29,996 nucleotides of DNA. Origin: a virus. Positions 1 to 7,366 of this stretch are shown piece by piece. A program made the position numbers and the translations under genes. Numbering within the stretch: position 1 is the first letter of the stretch; each line of letters begins with the position of its first letter. Where the stretch lies: positions 1 to 29,996 of the IMG/VR virus record IMGVR_UViG_3300046169_000049, one strand, 5' to 3'. The notes under the pieces are model-generated. The model was not told the origin of the DNA. It did not search any database and worked only from the letters and a program-made list of their open reading frames with translations.

Positions 1-181
1 AGTATTGTTGGGCTATTTCAGCCGTTTTGCTAAATGCCACTATGTTGTGCCATTCTGTTTTATCTTCACCCTTTACTTTTTTGCTAGTTGCTAAGGACCA
101 GTTGCATACGGGTGTGTTTGTTTGTGTGAATCTGGTTTCTGGATTTGCACCCAGTCTACCTATTAATATTACTTTGTTCAT
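1..181 (-). CDS. ssb: Single-stranded DNA-binding protein, N-terminal part (gene crosses the window junction)
   Basis: This is the first 60 codons plus one base of an OB-fold SSB. The protein starts MNKVILIGRLGANPETRFT, the classic SSB opening strand, and continues with a core W-x-N-I-V-x-F motif. The frame is open to base 1. Joined to the segment at 29809-29996 it makes a 122-residue protein: the split codon becomes TTA (Leu), giving a typical ..QQYLTKGS.. core. The ATG overlaps the ninG stop as ATGA, so translation is probably coupled. SSB coats single-stranded DNA during replication and recombination and here belongs to the ERF/NinG recombination operon. The split only reflects where the circular genome was opened; the gene is intact. 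Confidence 0.96.
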   Translation of the reverse strand, partial: MNKVILIGRLGANPETRFTQTNTPVCNWSLATSKKVKGEDKTEWHNIVAFSKTAEIAQQY

Positions 182-600
182 AATTGTATTGACTTTTCTT
201 TTGCTATTTTTTCTGCTTCTTGTTTATAATACTGTGCTAGTTCCATAACTTCAACCTTATTTAGCTTTATCATGCTCCTAGACAGTTGTTCTAAGTAATC
301 TGCCGTTCCTTCACCGTATAGTAAATCTATTTCGATGCCGTGTCGGTACTGTTCACCTGCGTTGTATTTGTTGCAGGATTGACATTGTGCGTGTGCATTC
401 TGTTCGTGATATCTTGTTGCCGAAAATCTACGGCTTTGAAAATGACCACAATCCATTTCTTTCCAATGCTTGATAGTATTACACGTAACACATTTGCACA
501 ACTCGTTATGGTTGGCATCACGTAGCCTTACATACTTTGAAAACCAAGAATCGCAAGTAGCTTTGGCACTACTTAGGTTTTTGCTTCTACTCAATCCCAT
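178..600 (-). CDS. ninG: NinG/Rap-like recombination protein (HNH-type zinc protein)
   Basis: This 140-aa protein has the cysteine pattern of lambda NinG (Rap): C37-x2-C40, then C51-G-H, then C73-x2-C76, with the typical stretches CDSWFSKYVRLRD near residue 16 and HAQCQSCNKYNAGE near residue 70. NinG-family proteins are structure-specific nucleases that act on recombination intermediates in phage RecA-independent pathways. The zinc residues and the central DCGHF motif all look intact. The C-terminal third is predicted helical and rich in Lys and Glu. It overlaps the upstream nuclease gene by 14 bases and ssb by an ATGA, inside a tightly packed recombination operon with ERF, NinB and SSB. The family call is strong; the precise biochemical activity is by homology. 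Confidence 0.9.
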   Translation of the reverse strand: MGLSRSKNLSSAKATCDSWFSKYVRLRDANHNELCKCVTCNTIKHWKEMDCGHFQSRRFSATRYHEQNAHAQCQSCNKYNAGEQYRHGIEIDLLYGEGTADYLEQLSRSMIKLNKVEVMELAQYYKQEAEKIAKEKSIQL

Positions 601-1060
601 TTAAATCTATTGTTTTAAGATGTGGTTGTTTATTTACAACGTCTATTGTTGGCACTATCCAACCCAATGCGTTTTCGTTATCTACTTTCGATTTAAGGGT
701 TTTATAATTGCCTTCAAATATAAATCTCAGTAAGTAGCCACGATTAAAAATGTACGCTTTTAGGCTATCTCTATCAATATAAACATAGAAGTCAGCCGTG
801 CTTGTAAAAATACCAGACAAAGCCATACGGTTAATGTTTAAAAACTCTATATAGAAATTTTTAGTTTTATGTATTAGTCTATCTGTCTTTACTTCATAAG
901 TGTGTTTTTTACCATATAGAATACTTGTTATATCGTAAAAAGGAAATTCAGATTCTGGTGCAGGTTCTACACTAAAACCTTTCAGTTGTAAATATCTTTG
1001 AAATAGATATTCACCATACTTGCCTTCTTCTAGGTCATCTAAAAATTTTGCCTTACTCAT
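587..1060 (-). CDS. PD-(D/E)XK-fold endonuclease-like protein
   Basis: This 157-aa protein shows a plausible PD-(D/E)XK core: E17 in GEYLF on the first helix, D43 in FYDIT, then E56-V-K58 in TYEVKTD. That spacing fits small phage Holliday-junction-resolvase-like or VRR-type nucleases, which cut branched or foreign DNA. The start overlaps the upstream small membrane gene by 8 bases and its end overlaps ninG by 14 bases. With ERF, NinB, NinG and SSB around it, a role in processing recombination or replication intermediates is likely, and resolution of branched DNA before packaging is one possibility. The fold call comes from motif spacing read by eye. A restriction-like or modified-DNA nuclease cannot be excluded. 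Confidence 0.65.
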   Translation of the reverse strand: MSKAKFLDDLEEGKYGEYLFQRYLQLKGFSVEPAPESEFPFYDITSILYGKKHTYEVKTDRLIHKTKNFYIEFLNINRMALSGIFTSTADFYVYIDRDSLKAYIFNRGYLLRFIFEGNYKTLKSKVDNENALGWIVPTIDVVNKQPHLKTIDLNGIE

Positions 1061-1202
1061 CTTTTACTTTATTAAATGACCGTTTATAACGTTCTGTTTT
1101 ACGCCAATCAGTAAGGGCAATAGCTATTGAATACAAAGCAATAAAACCAAGTACTTTAGCTAATAACCCAACACCATCAAGCATTAAGTTTAACAGTTCC
1201 AT
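1053..1202 (-). CDS. Small single-pass membrane protein, 49 aa
   Basis: The protein has a hydrophobic segment at about residues 10-31 (GVGLLAKVLGFIALYSIAIA) followed by a Lys/Arg-rich tail, so a single pass with a cytoplasmic C-terminus is expected. A longer frame runs upstream to 1301, but its first 33 residues overlap the HTH-like gene and look non-coding. The ATG at 1202 (protein MELLNLMLDG..) is therefore preferred, leaving a 26-base overlap with the gene before it. The stop overlaps the nuclease start by 8 bases, which supports it being a real operon member. Function is unknown. Small membrane proteins in early phage operons can act on host membranes or in superinfection exclusion, but nothing here shows that. 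Confidence 0.7.
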   Translation of the reverse strand: MELLNLMLDGVGLLAKVLGFIALYSIAIALTDWRKTERYKRSFNKVKDE

Positions 1203-1371
1203 TTTTATAGTTTTGTAGTTTTCTGATTGTCGTGTAAGCAGGGTCGATTGTGTCCATATTTCTAAATGCCCTAAGTCTTGGCACGGGTATTTGTATAGCA
1301 AAACTTAAATCGTTTAGGTCTTGAGAAGAAAGCCATTTACGTATTTCTTCTAGTTCTTTTTCTGGTGTCAT
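1177..1371 (-). CDS. Small helix-turn-helix-like protein, 64 aa
   Basis: This short, helix-rich protein has the pattern W-L-S-S-Q-D-L-N-D-L-S at its N-terminus, followed by a second helix ending in RLRAFRNMD and a third containing TTIRKLQNY. The shape resembles a minimal HTH DNA-binding protein and parallels the 63-aa protein at 25866-26057: both have E-I-W/R-K/E-W-L near residue 10, a helical middle, and an IR-L-Q segment near the end. The start overlaps the NinB-like stop as ATGA. It could be a Cro-like regulator of the phage early operons, although no operator was identified. Paralogy with the second copy rests on a loose alignment by eye. Confidence 0.6.
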   Translation of the reverse strand: MTPEKELEEIRKWLSSQDLNDLSFAIQIPVPRLRAFRNMDTIDPAYTTIRKLQNYKNGTVKLNA

Positions 1372-1751
1372 AATGGTAATTTAATTGAATGTTCAGCACA
1401 GAAGTGTGAAATACGGTCCATGTACTTGTTCATTTGTTCCACATTCATCTTGCTTGTTCTTGTTCTTTTTTGTTTTGGTTTACCGTTTAAATCTCTAGTG
1501 GTGTAAACGGGTGCAAATTGGTCTATAAATGCTTCGTGAAGTTCTTCTGGGTAGTAGCCTAAATCTTCACTTATTATTGCTATCCATTTCCAGTATAGCT
1601 TGTTTTGTTCAGCACTTCTACTGTTAATGGTCTTACATAATTCTATTGTGTATTCACCATTAGGCAAGGAAGATAGATAGTCCCGAAGGTCAAACTTCCA
1701 AGCCTTTGTGGTTTCACCATCTGTTATTCTAAACATTCTTTTGAATCTCAT
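1368..1751 (-). CDS. ninB: NinB-like recombination mediator protein
   Basis: This 127-aa protein contains the hallmark stretch ..INSRSAEQNKLYWKWIAII.. (about residues 42-60), which matches the N-x-R-S-x-x-Q-N-x-x-Y-W signature of NinB/Orf-family phage proteins. The following helix, YYPEELHEAFIDQF, and the C-terminal HFCAEHSIKLP segment are also typical. Lambda NinB (Orf) binds single-stranded DNA and SSB and helps load the annealing protein. Here it lies directly after an ERF annealing protein with an ATGA overlap and in the same operon as SSB, which fits that role. Length is close to the usual 130-140 aa. Confidence 0.75.
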   Translation of the reverse strand: MRFKRMFRITDGETTKAWKFDLRDYLSSLPNGEYTIELCKTINSRSAEQNKLYWKWIAIISEDLGYYPEELHEAFIDQFAPVYTTRDLNGKPKQKRTRTSKMNVEQMNKYMDRISHFCAEHSIKLPL

Positions 1752-2284
1752 TTAGCAATAGAATAGAAGTAATCCATATTGGGTTTAGATACTGCGTACT
1801 TCTGCCGTAAAAGGGTAGGACTACCACCACCCTTTACAAACTCTTCTGCTTTATCCCATTCTGGCATCCCTTCATTTAACCAAGGTTTTTTTTCTTCTTT
1901 CTTAAATGCCTTTGATACTTTTGGCTTATTACCTGCGGCAAGGTTACCATCGTCATCTTCTGCTTCTATACCTAGCAAGCTACCTAGTGTAAACCTACGG
2001 TAATAGGTTACACAAGCACCAAGTTTTTGTGGGTCATCTATGTTTGGCAAGGCAATAAATGCTTCTACTGAATCACCAGTTTCTATGTCTATGATTCGTG
2101 TGCCAACTGCACCATTTTCTATAGGCTGAAGTAGTAGTAAATCTTCTGCTATAAGTGCAGGTCGTACTGCTTCTATCAGTTGGTTAATATCAAAATACTT
2201 TGACTTGAAGAAAGGATTAGTTGAATCCTTCTTCATCTTTTCCATTGTGCTTGTTACCTTAAATAATTTTTTGTAAATCTTCAT
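1748..2284 (-). CDS. erf: ERF-family single-strand annealing protein
   Basis: This 178-aa protein carries the ERF domain in its first ~115 residues: FFKSKYFDINQLIEAVRPAL near the N-terminus, TRIID-ETGD in the middle, and CVTYYRRFTLGSLLGIEAED followed by DDDGN. These are the conserved ERF blocks. ERF proteins anneal complementary single strands in phage recombination and genome circularisation. The C-terminal 60 residues are a variable, Lys-rich linker and helix, as is usual in this family. The start at 2284 overlaps the upstream 140-aa gene by 26 bases; an internal Met at residue 14 is a less likely alternative. Its partners downstream are NinB-like, nuclease, NinG and SSB. Confidence 0.92.
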   Translation of the reverse strand: MKIYKKLFKVTSTMEKMKKDSTNPFFKSKYFDINQLIEAVRPALIAEDLLLLQPIENGAVGTRIIDIETGDSVEAFIALPNIDDPQKLGACVTYYRRFTLGSLLGIEAEDDDGNLAAGNKPKVSKAFKKEEKKPWLNEGMPEWDKAEEFVKGGGSPTLLRQKYAVSKPNMDYFYSIAK

Positions 2285-2681
2285 TTGATTGTTCCATTTT
2301 TATATATCCGTTACCTTGTTTGATTTGTACGGGTTCGATTACTTCGCCCGTGTGTTGGTCCACTATTGAAACGCCATCTTTAGTTGCTACCTTTATTAGT
2401 CTTTCTATTCGCTTCTTTTCTGTGTCTGCTTCTTTCCACATTGAACTTTCTTTATAGTCGTAAGAAGTTCTGCCTGCAACATGGGTAATTTTGTACCCAT
2501 TTACAACTAGGGCTTCTTTGCTATCTAAGTAAGTTAGTTCGTCAATCATTTGACTTTCTATTTGCTTTATAGCGTATTCAATTTCGCTTTTTAAAGCACG
2601 AAGTGTTACATAGGCATTACTTGCCTTAAGGTTACCTTCTTCTACCTTCTTGATTAAGTTATACGGTTCTTCTATTGGCAT
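2259..2681 (-). CDS. Conserved phage protein of unknown function upstream of ERF, 140 aa
   Basis: The first 50 residues form an amphipathic helix rich in Glu and Lys (KKVEEGNLKASNAYVTLRAL.., then EYAIKQIESQMIDELTYL). After it comes a beta-like segment with VVNGYKITHVAGRTSYDYKE and a second helix (WKEADTEKKRIERLIKVA). Proteins of this shape commonly sit next to ERF or RecT-type genes in Bacteroidota phages and have no assigned activity that I know of. The helical N-terminus is loosely like Gp157- or Gam-type proteins, but no diagnostic motif supports either. It is co-transcribed with erf with a 26-base overlap, so a role in recombination or protection of DNA ends is possible. Confidence 0.8.
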   Translation of the reverse strand: MPIEEPYNLIKKVEEGNLKASNAYVTLRALKSEIEYAIKQIESQMIDELTYLDSKEALVVNGYKITHVAGRTSYDYKESSMWKEADTEKKRIERLIKVATKDGVSIVDQHTGEVIEPVQIKQGNGYIKMEQSNEDLQKII

Positions 2682-2811
2682 AATGTACTAAGTATGTTCC
2701 AGTTATTGTTATCATTGCAAATTGTATAAGTATGTGCTTCATGGTTTCCCCTTCTGCCATAAGGAAGAAGAAGAATATGATGCCACAAATGTATGCTAGT
2801 ATTTTTTTCAT
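2659..2811 (-). CDS. Small two-segment membrane protein, 50 aa
   Basis: The 50-codon frame begins ATG at 2811 and starts MKKILAYICGIIFFFFLMAE, a strongly hydrophobic first segment after two lysines. A short polar stretch (EGETMKH) follows, then a second hydrophobic segment (ILIQFAMITITGTYLV). The end overlaps the next gene's start by 23 bases in another frame. The upstream leader contains the A-rich TACAGAACAATAACA motif shared with other early genes here, which supports a real start. A signal peptide is an alternative reading of the first segment, but there is no clear cleavage site. Function unknown. Confidence 0.65.
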   Translation of the reverse strand: MKKILAYICGIIFFFFLMAEGETMKHILIQFAMITITGTYLVHYANRRTV

Positions 2812-2843
2812 TGTTATCTATTTGTTATTGTTCTGTAATTTTG

Positions 2844-3086
2844 TTAGTGGTATAATTTTTCTATTCTATGTGGTCCATGTTCTTTTAATAAAACACGAAC
2901 TTCTGTAGCCATTCTATAATAAGCAGTAGATTTCCCATCTTCATAATCTGATTTTAAAGAATCAGACTTATCTATCTTTTTATAAGCATCAGATACTAAA
3001 TCGGCTAAATCTTCTAATAAATTATTATAAAGACTTGTTGTTTTTTCGTATTCAGCTTTTGCTACTTCTACCATTTCTATTTTCAT
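2844..3086 (-). CDS. Hypothetical early protein, 80 aa (first gene of the early operon)
   Basis: This is an acidic, helix-rich 80-aa protein (EVAKAEYEKTTSLYNNLLED.. then ..DSLKSDYEDGKSTAYYRMA) with no recognisable domain. It is the first gene after the AT-rich control region and carries one of the two best-conserved copies of the leader AACAAAACTACAGAATAATG. Its position suggests a highly expressed early product, perhaps a host-takeover or regulatory factor, but nothing in the sequence proves this. No signal peptide or membrane segment is visible. Confidence 0.75.
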   Translation of the reverse strand: MKIEMVEVAKAEYEKTTSLYNNLLEDLADLVSDAYKKIDKSDSLKSDYEDGKSTAYYRMATEVRVLLKEHGPHRIEKLYH

Positions 3087-3205
3087 TATTCTGTAGTTTT
3101 GTTATCGTTTGTTGAAAGAAATATACAAATAATAAATTTAACTTACTAAATTTATTTTTAATTTATTTTAAATAAAAGTTAAATAGTGGATATAATACGC
3201 CCTTA
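3087..3205 (-). promoter_or_regulatory. Control region A: promoter and conserved leader of the early operon
   Basis: This 119-base, very AT-rich gap precedes the early operon. On the minus strand it opens with AAGGGCG (3198-3204), runs through about 80 bases of A/T, holds a TTATTTG box, and ends with a 23-base leader (3088-3110) nearly identical to the one in control region B (26947-26970). The exact -7/-33 boxes cannot be fixed by eye: TTATTTG resembles the end of the Bacteroidota -7 element TAnnTTTG. The same architecture upstream of both early operons argues for co-regulation. Confidence 0.6.
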
Positions 3206-3227
3206 GATACCTTTAAACAAAGAAAAA

Positions 3228-4115
3228 TTAGAAACTTTCTACTGGCGTTTCTATTACTTGGGTTATAATAAATTGGTCTGAATTTGATTTCTTAAGCTTG
3301 AAATCTACAAACCAACCACCAATATCAGTTGGGTTAAAATTCTTTTCAACTGCCCATCCCGATTTACCTGCACCAATGCCATCTACATAACTACCCGACT
3401 GAATGTACTTTATCTTATCCTTGTAGATTCTGCCATTTGGTGAAACTCGCATTCTTGCAGTCGATGGGTCGTACCATTTTTGGTGTGTATGACCACGGAC
3501 CAATATGTTGGCATCTGGGTATTTCATCGCTTCAATCTGAACATCTAGCATACCCTTAGAACGTTTAGCACTTCCACCGAAGCCATGGTGATAGTGTATT
3601 TTGCAAATCTGACTGGAACGCTTGTTCCTTAATCGCAAAAATACCCAACCAGAATATGCACCTAATTGGATATTAACCCCTTGTTCTAAATTCAATGCCC
3701 AAACGATACTGCGTAAAATATCGTGGTTGTGAAATTTGTTTATAGTCTTTTCATGATTGCCATAAGACATAAGGGCTATATTCTTTGCGTAAGGCTTTAA
3801 AAACTCAATAGTGTATTCAGCTACTAAATCAAGGTAGGTACGCCCATGCTGAATGAATTGTGGGTCTATATCTTCACGTTGTAAACGTCTGTCCCCATAA
3901 GAACCCATGACATCTAACAAATCGCCAAAAATAAAGATAAGCCCATTAGCTTCTTTTATTTCGTCAAAGTGTCTTTTAAGTATGTTCCTTTTACACCCAA
4001 TAGAATCTAAGTGTATATCAGAACAAAAAAGTGTGGGAACTATGTCAGTAGAACGGCATCCATCAAATTCAAATAAATGCACATTTTCGGACAACTCTTC
4101 AACGTGCTTCTTCAT
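3228..4115 (-). CDS. Calcineurin-like metallophosphoesterase
   Basis: All five metallophosphoesterase motifs are present and ordered: D33-x-H35 (CSDIHLD), G64-D65-x2-D68 (FGDLLD), G119-N120-H121-E122 (YGNHE), the metal-binding His pair near 175-176 (HYHHG), and G208-H209-T210-H211. These residues bind two divalent metals and hydrolyse phosphomono- or diesters. The 295-aa length is normal for a stand-alone enzyme. It sits between the tail genes and the early control region. Its substrate is unknown. Candidates are DNA ends (SbcD/Mre11-like), cyclic nucleotides, including signalling nucleotides of host immunity, or nucleotide salvage. No helicase or SbcC partner lies nearby. Confidence 0.88.
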   Translation of the reverse strand: MKKHVEELSENVHLFEFDGCRSTDIVPTLFCSDIHLDSIGCKRNILKRHFDEIKEANGLIFIFGDLLDVMGSYGDRRLQREDIDPQFIQHGRTYLDLVAEYTIEFLKPYAKNIALMSYGNHEKTINKFHNHDILRSIVWALNLEQGVNIQLGAYSGWVFLRLRNKRSSQICKIHYHHGFGGSAKRSKGMLDVQIEAMKYPDANILVRGHTHQKWYDPSTARMRVSPNGRIYKDKIKYIQSGSYVDGIGAGKSGWAVEKNFNPTDIGGWFVDFKLKKSNSDQFIITQVIETPVESF

Positions 4116-4199
4116 ATAATTTGGTTAATAAATGTTTACCGAAATTATGACTTTTTATCTGAAAAGTAAAATAACCAACAAGTTACCCACACACTAGAA

Positions 4200-4343
4200 T
4201 TATTCTTCAGTCTTTTCGGCTTCTTCGGCTTGAGCCTTTAAGGTATTTTCATACCCTTGCTTTACATATCTGATTTCATCAAGTTGCATCTGTGTTCTTG
4301 CTTCTTGAACGTTCAGTTCTTCGATTCTTTCTTCTAGTGTCAT
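4200..4343 (-). CDS. Small Glu-rich coiled-coil protein, 47 aa
   Basis: A 47-codon frame starts ATG at 4343 (MTLEERIEELNVQEARTQMQ) and is almost entirely helical, ending in an acidic tail (AQAEEAEKTEE). Heptad-like spacing of Leu, Ile and Val suggests a short coiled coil. It lies 36 bases downstream of the DUF7936-like gene in the same direction. Short helical proteins of this kind often follow fibre genes in marine phages; a chaperone or trimerisation helper is possible but unproven. I found no similar segment elsewhere in the window. Confidence 0.65.
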   Translation of the reverse strand: MTLEERIEELNVQEARTQMQLDEIRYVKQGYENTLKAQAEEAEKTEE

Positions 4344-4379
4344 GTTGTATAATTATATTAAGGTTAAGACCAAATATAA

Positions 4380-4697
4380 CTACCAAGGCATTCCTTTCAA
4401 AGTCGAAGGATTCTTTTGTGCTTCTATTTGGTCGGTCAATGATTGCTCCACATCTTCTTCGCCTACTTCAGCTTTAACCCAACCAAGAACGATTTCTTCG
4501 GTTAAGTCATCAAAAGCGATGTAATCTTCAGATGATGCATCAGGTTGAAAAGAGCAAGAACCGTACCTTCTTGAACTGTATGACATAGCGTCATCGCCTT
4601 CGCCAACAGTTTCGGTATGGGTGCAATCCCAATGTGCTACAACGACCCCTTTGTCAGAGTCGTTAGTGTATTCTAGTGTGTTAATTTTCCAGTTCAT
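4380..4697 (-). CDS. DUF7936-like tail-associated protein
   Basis: This 105-aa protein has the features I associate with the DUF7936 family of marine and cyanophage proteins: the opening MNWKINTLEYTNDSDKGVVV followed by AHWDCTHTE, a Gly/Ser/Tyr-rich middle, and a C-terminal helix beginning DDLTEEIVLGWVKAEVGEE. Members are found next to tail-fibre genes and are presumed structural or assembly factors. Here it follows the S74 fibre with a 2-base gap, consistent with co-translation. No enzymatic motif is seen. The family name rests on recalled pattern and should be treated as likely, not certain. Confidence 0.7.
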   Translation of the reverse strand: MNWKINTLEYTNDSDKGVVVAHWDCTHTETVGEGDDAMSYSSRRYGSCSFQPDASSEDYIAFDDLTEEIVLGWVKAEVGEEDVEQSLTDQIEAQKNPSTLKGMPW

Positions 4698-4699
4698 TT

Positions 4700-7366
4700 T
4701 TATTGGTTTTTAAGTTGTTCAATTTCTGCTCTAAGTTCTTGTATTGCTCCTACTAATAAAGGAACTAGCTTGCTCTGGTCGATACCTTGATAAACTGGTC
4801 TTGTACCCATCACTGCTTCTTCGATAATGTTTCCATCATCATCAAGAACGGCAGGTGTTACTTCGTATTCTTCGGTAGCATCCTTTTCCCCAGTTATCGC
4901 TTCGGGTACAACATCAGCTACTTCGTGTGCTAAGAATCCATCAACAGTTGTATCAGCATCAGCAATAAAATTAAATCTACTAGGCTTTAGTTGGTCAACC
5001 CTATTCAAAGCACCAGTCATTTCTACAACGTTTTCTTTTAGTCGGTAGTCAGAAGAAGTAACAAAAGAAGTTGCAGAACCACCAAGTTGTATTGAACCAA
5101 CATTTCCGTTAGGGTTGTAAAATCTTTGCACAGAAACAGTAGTTGTAGTGCTTGTAGCTTGAAGTAACTGCCTAAGACCACTTCCACCATCAATGAATGC
5201 ACTGCCATAATTAGCAGTACCGTTTGGTGTTCCAGTAGTTCCTATATAAGCACCAGTACCTAGATATAGGTTTTTCCATCTATTTGAAGTACTTCCTAGA
5301 TTGATTGCGTTATCTGCTACTGCTCCTGCTCTATCACAAGGTTGTATAATGCCAGTATTAGCATCTATAGAAGCACCTAATATACCTGCTCCTTTTAAGC
5401 TACTTCTAGGGTCAAGAATAATATGACTTATAACACCTGATGTACTACCAATACTTCCGACTTGTGTACTATCTTTGTAAAATCTTAGTATTTCACCATC
5501 GTCAGTAAGTCTTTTAAATGCCGTAGTAAAACCACCATCACGAATATGGTATCCTGCACCATTAGCAAAAAGAACATGACCTGCATCAGTAAAATTGTCT
5601 GATGTTTTACCCACTAATACTGAACCAGTATCATCAATCAAAAAGGTTGGTGTGAAACTTGCATAAGTTCCAAAACCTACTCTAAATGGAGTTGTGGAGC
5701 TTGAATAGGATGCTATATGAGTTGTATCGCCATTACTAGCGATACGCATACGCTCAGTATGCCCTGTGGCAAATTGCATACTATCCGTATTATGATTGTA
5801 CTGAATATAACCTTCATAGGTAGTTGCTGAAGTTGTACCATCAGCAAAGCACAATGCACCGTTTGAATCATCTCCAGTATAAATTGTAATTCCTTCTGAA
5901 CCTGAGCCTGAGCCAACCACAAGATTTCCTGCACTATTAGGAGCATTAATGGTACTTGCTACGGTATTACCAATCCCAACGTTACCGCTTGAATCAATGC
6001 GCATATCTTCGCCAGTACCAGTTGTACTTGCCCTAAACGTCATGGCATCATTAGCAAAGTCATAAAGAACATAACCCCTATTTTGGTTGTTGTCTGTTCT
6101 TCTAAATAAGATTCCACCCGTACTGTTGTCAGCAGAATGGCTAATGCTCATAAAAGGGCTTGTTCCTTTCAAATGAAGAAGTTGGTCAGGGTCTGACTCG
6201 CCAATCCCTACGTTACCGCTTGAATCAATGAGCATTTGTAGATTTGCACCAGCAGTATAAAATTCCATAGAATCTGAACTGTGGTTATATCTTAAAAATC
6301 CCCTATACGCTTCATCACCAGTAGTTCCATCTGCAAAAAATAAGTTCCCAGTACCTGAAGAATCACTAAAAATTGTCATACCATGCGAAGCACTTCCATT
6401 ACCAAGCACTAATTCCCTACCATTTGAAAGAAACGAAGAAGGAGATGTATTGTTAATCCCAACGTTACCCGAACTATCGACACGAAGGCGTTCTGCATTG
6501 TTAGCGTATAGCGTTAAATTATCCCCAACACTTCCAATACCTTGCAACGAATTAGTAGTACTGTTATCCATTATGGATATGTATGCAGTTCCATCAGTTG
6601 ATTCAAATCTAGCTACTTCATTTGTTGAGCCACTACTAACATGCAATTTTTCACTAGGCGTAACACCAATACCCACGTTACCCGAACTATCGATGGTTAC
6701 TTCGTCATTACCTGCACCGTTGTAATTTAATCGTAATGTGTTGTCGGTATATGTGTAAGCTAACCATTTATTCGTACTGTTAGTCGCTTGAAGGCTCATA
6801 GTACCTTTAACATCTAATTTAGTACTAGGCGAAGTACCAATCCCTACGTTACCCGAACTATCGATGACTAAAGCAGGATTGCTAAAAGTGGTGCCACCTG
6901 CCGTTGTTGATGGTGTTATTTCAAGAGCATTTGCAACGTTTTCTTGTATGGCAATTTGAAAATTAGTATTAGATGCAGTTTTAAATATATATTGCGGACT
7001 TGTACCACTATGAGTGATGTTCCCCGAACTGTCGATACGCATCTTTTCGCTACCCGATACTTGAAACTCTATATTTGTTCCAGTAGCATTGTTGATTTGT
7101 GCGTTACCCGTACCCGTTGGACCAATGTTTATGCGACTAGCAATATTAGTACCAATAGACTTCAGCCAAAGTGTATCGGTATAACCAGATGGCGCTTGTA
7201 ATGTTAAAGGCGTATTAGCAACAAACGAATTAGTACCAATCCCAACTTGTGTAAGTAATTGACCATCACCGTTTTGTAGTCCACCAGTAGTTGGTGAACC
7301 TGCCGTTGTGCCAGTAGTTACTAGATTACCGTATGTGTCTTTTAGTTGAGTTCCCGATAGATTCAT
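4700..7366 (-). CDS. Tail fibre/spike with C-terminal S74 intramolecular chaperone
   Basis: This 888-aa protein has three parts. A short N-terminal region (about 1-100) is followed by a long repetitive shaft with many copies of DSSGNVGIG-type units, and then by a C-terminal Peptidase_S74 domain. The self-cleavage dyad is visible as S772 and K777 in SDYRLKEN; the domain continues with GFLAHEV and ends in a coiled coil (ELRAEIEQLKNQ). S74 domains trimerise the fibre and then cut themselves off. The protein is the likely receptor-contacting fibre. The ATG at 7366 overlaps the stop of a short upstream open stretch as ATGA. The shaft repeats fall into two DNA subtypes (see the repeat entry). Confidence 0.9.
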   Translation of the reverse strand: MNLSGTQLKDTYGNLVTTGTTAGSPTTGGLQNGDGQLLTQVGIGTNSFVANTPLTLQAPSGYTDTLWLKSIGTNIASRINIGPTGTGNAQINNATGTNIEFQVSGSEKMRIDSSGNITHSGTSPQYIFKTASNTNFQIAIQENVANALEITPSTTAGGTTFSNPALVIDSSGNVGIGTSPSTKLDVKGTMSLQATNSTNKWLAYTYTDNTLRLNYNGAGNDEVTIDSSGNVGIGVTPSEKLHVSSGSTNEVARFESTDGTAYISIMDNSTTNSLQGIGSVGDNLTLYANNAERLRVDSSGNVGINNTSPSSFLSNGRELVLGNGSASHGMTIFSDSSGTGNLFFADGTTGDEAYRGFLRYNHSSDSMEFYTAGANLQMLIDSSGNVGIGESDPDQLLHLKGTSPFMSISHSADNSTGGILFRRTDNNQNRGYVLYDFANDAMTFRASTTGTGEDMRIDSSGNVGIGNTVASTINAPNSAGNLVVGSGSGSEGITIYTGDDSNGALCFADGTTSATTYEGYIQYNHNTDSMQFATGHTERMRIASNGDTTHIASYSSSTTPFRVGFGTYASFTPTFLIDDTGSVLVGKTSDNFTDAGHVLFANGAGYHIRDGGFTTAFKRLTDDGEILRFYKDSTQVGSIGSTSGVISHIILDPRSSLKGAGILGASIDANTGIIQPCDRAGAVADNAINLGSTSNRWKNLYLGTGAYIGTTGTPNGTANYGSAFIDGGSGLRQLLQATSTTTTVSVQRFYNPNGNVGSIQLGGSATSFVTSSDYRLKENVVEMTGALNRVDQLKPSRFNFIADADTTVDGFLAHEVADVVPEAITGEKDATEEYEVTPAVLDDDGNIIEEAVMGTRPVYQGIDQSKLVPLLVGAIQELRAEIEQLKNQ
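5971..7040 (-). repeat. Imperfect fibre-shaft repeats encoding DSSGNVGIG-type units
   Basis: Repeated DNA blocks of about 28 bases occur near 5971, 6201, 6453, 6667, 6838 and, partially, 7021 (plus-strand core ACGTTACCCGAACTATCGA or ACGTTACCGCTTGAATCAA). They encode the 'xIDSSGNVGIG' unit of the shaft. The copies near 5971 and 6201 share the GCTTGAATCAA version, while those near 6453, 6667, 6838 and 7021 share the GAACTATCGA or GAACTGTCGA version. Spacing is 170-250 bases. Such blocks can recombine to change fibre length or swap modules. Confidence 0.75.

Noticed and set aside
1203-1301. Extended N-terminus for the 49-aa membrane protein
   Set aside because: The extra residues overlap the HTH-like gene and do not look coding; the ATG at 1202 starts right before the hydrophobic segment.
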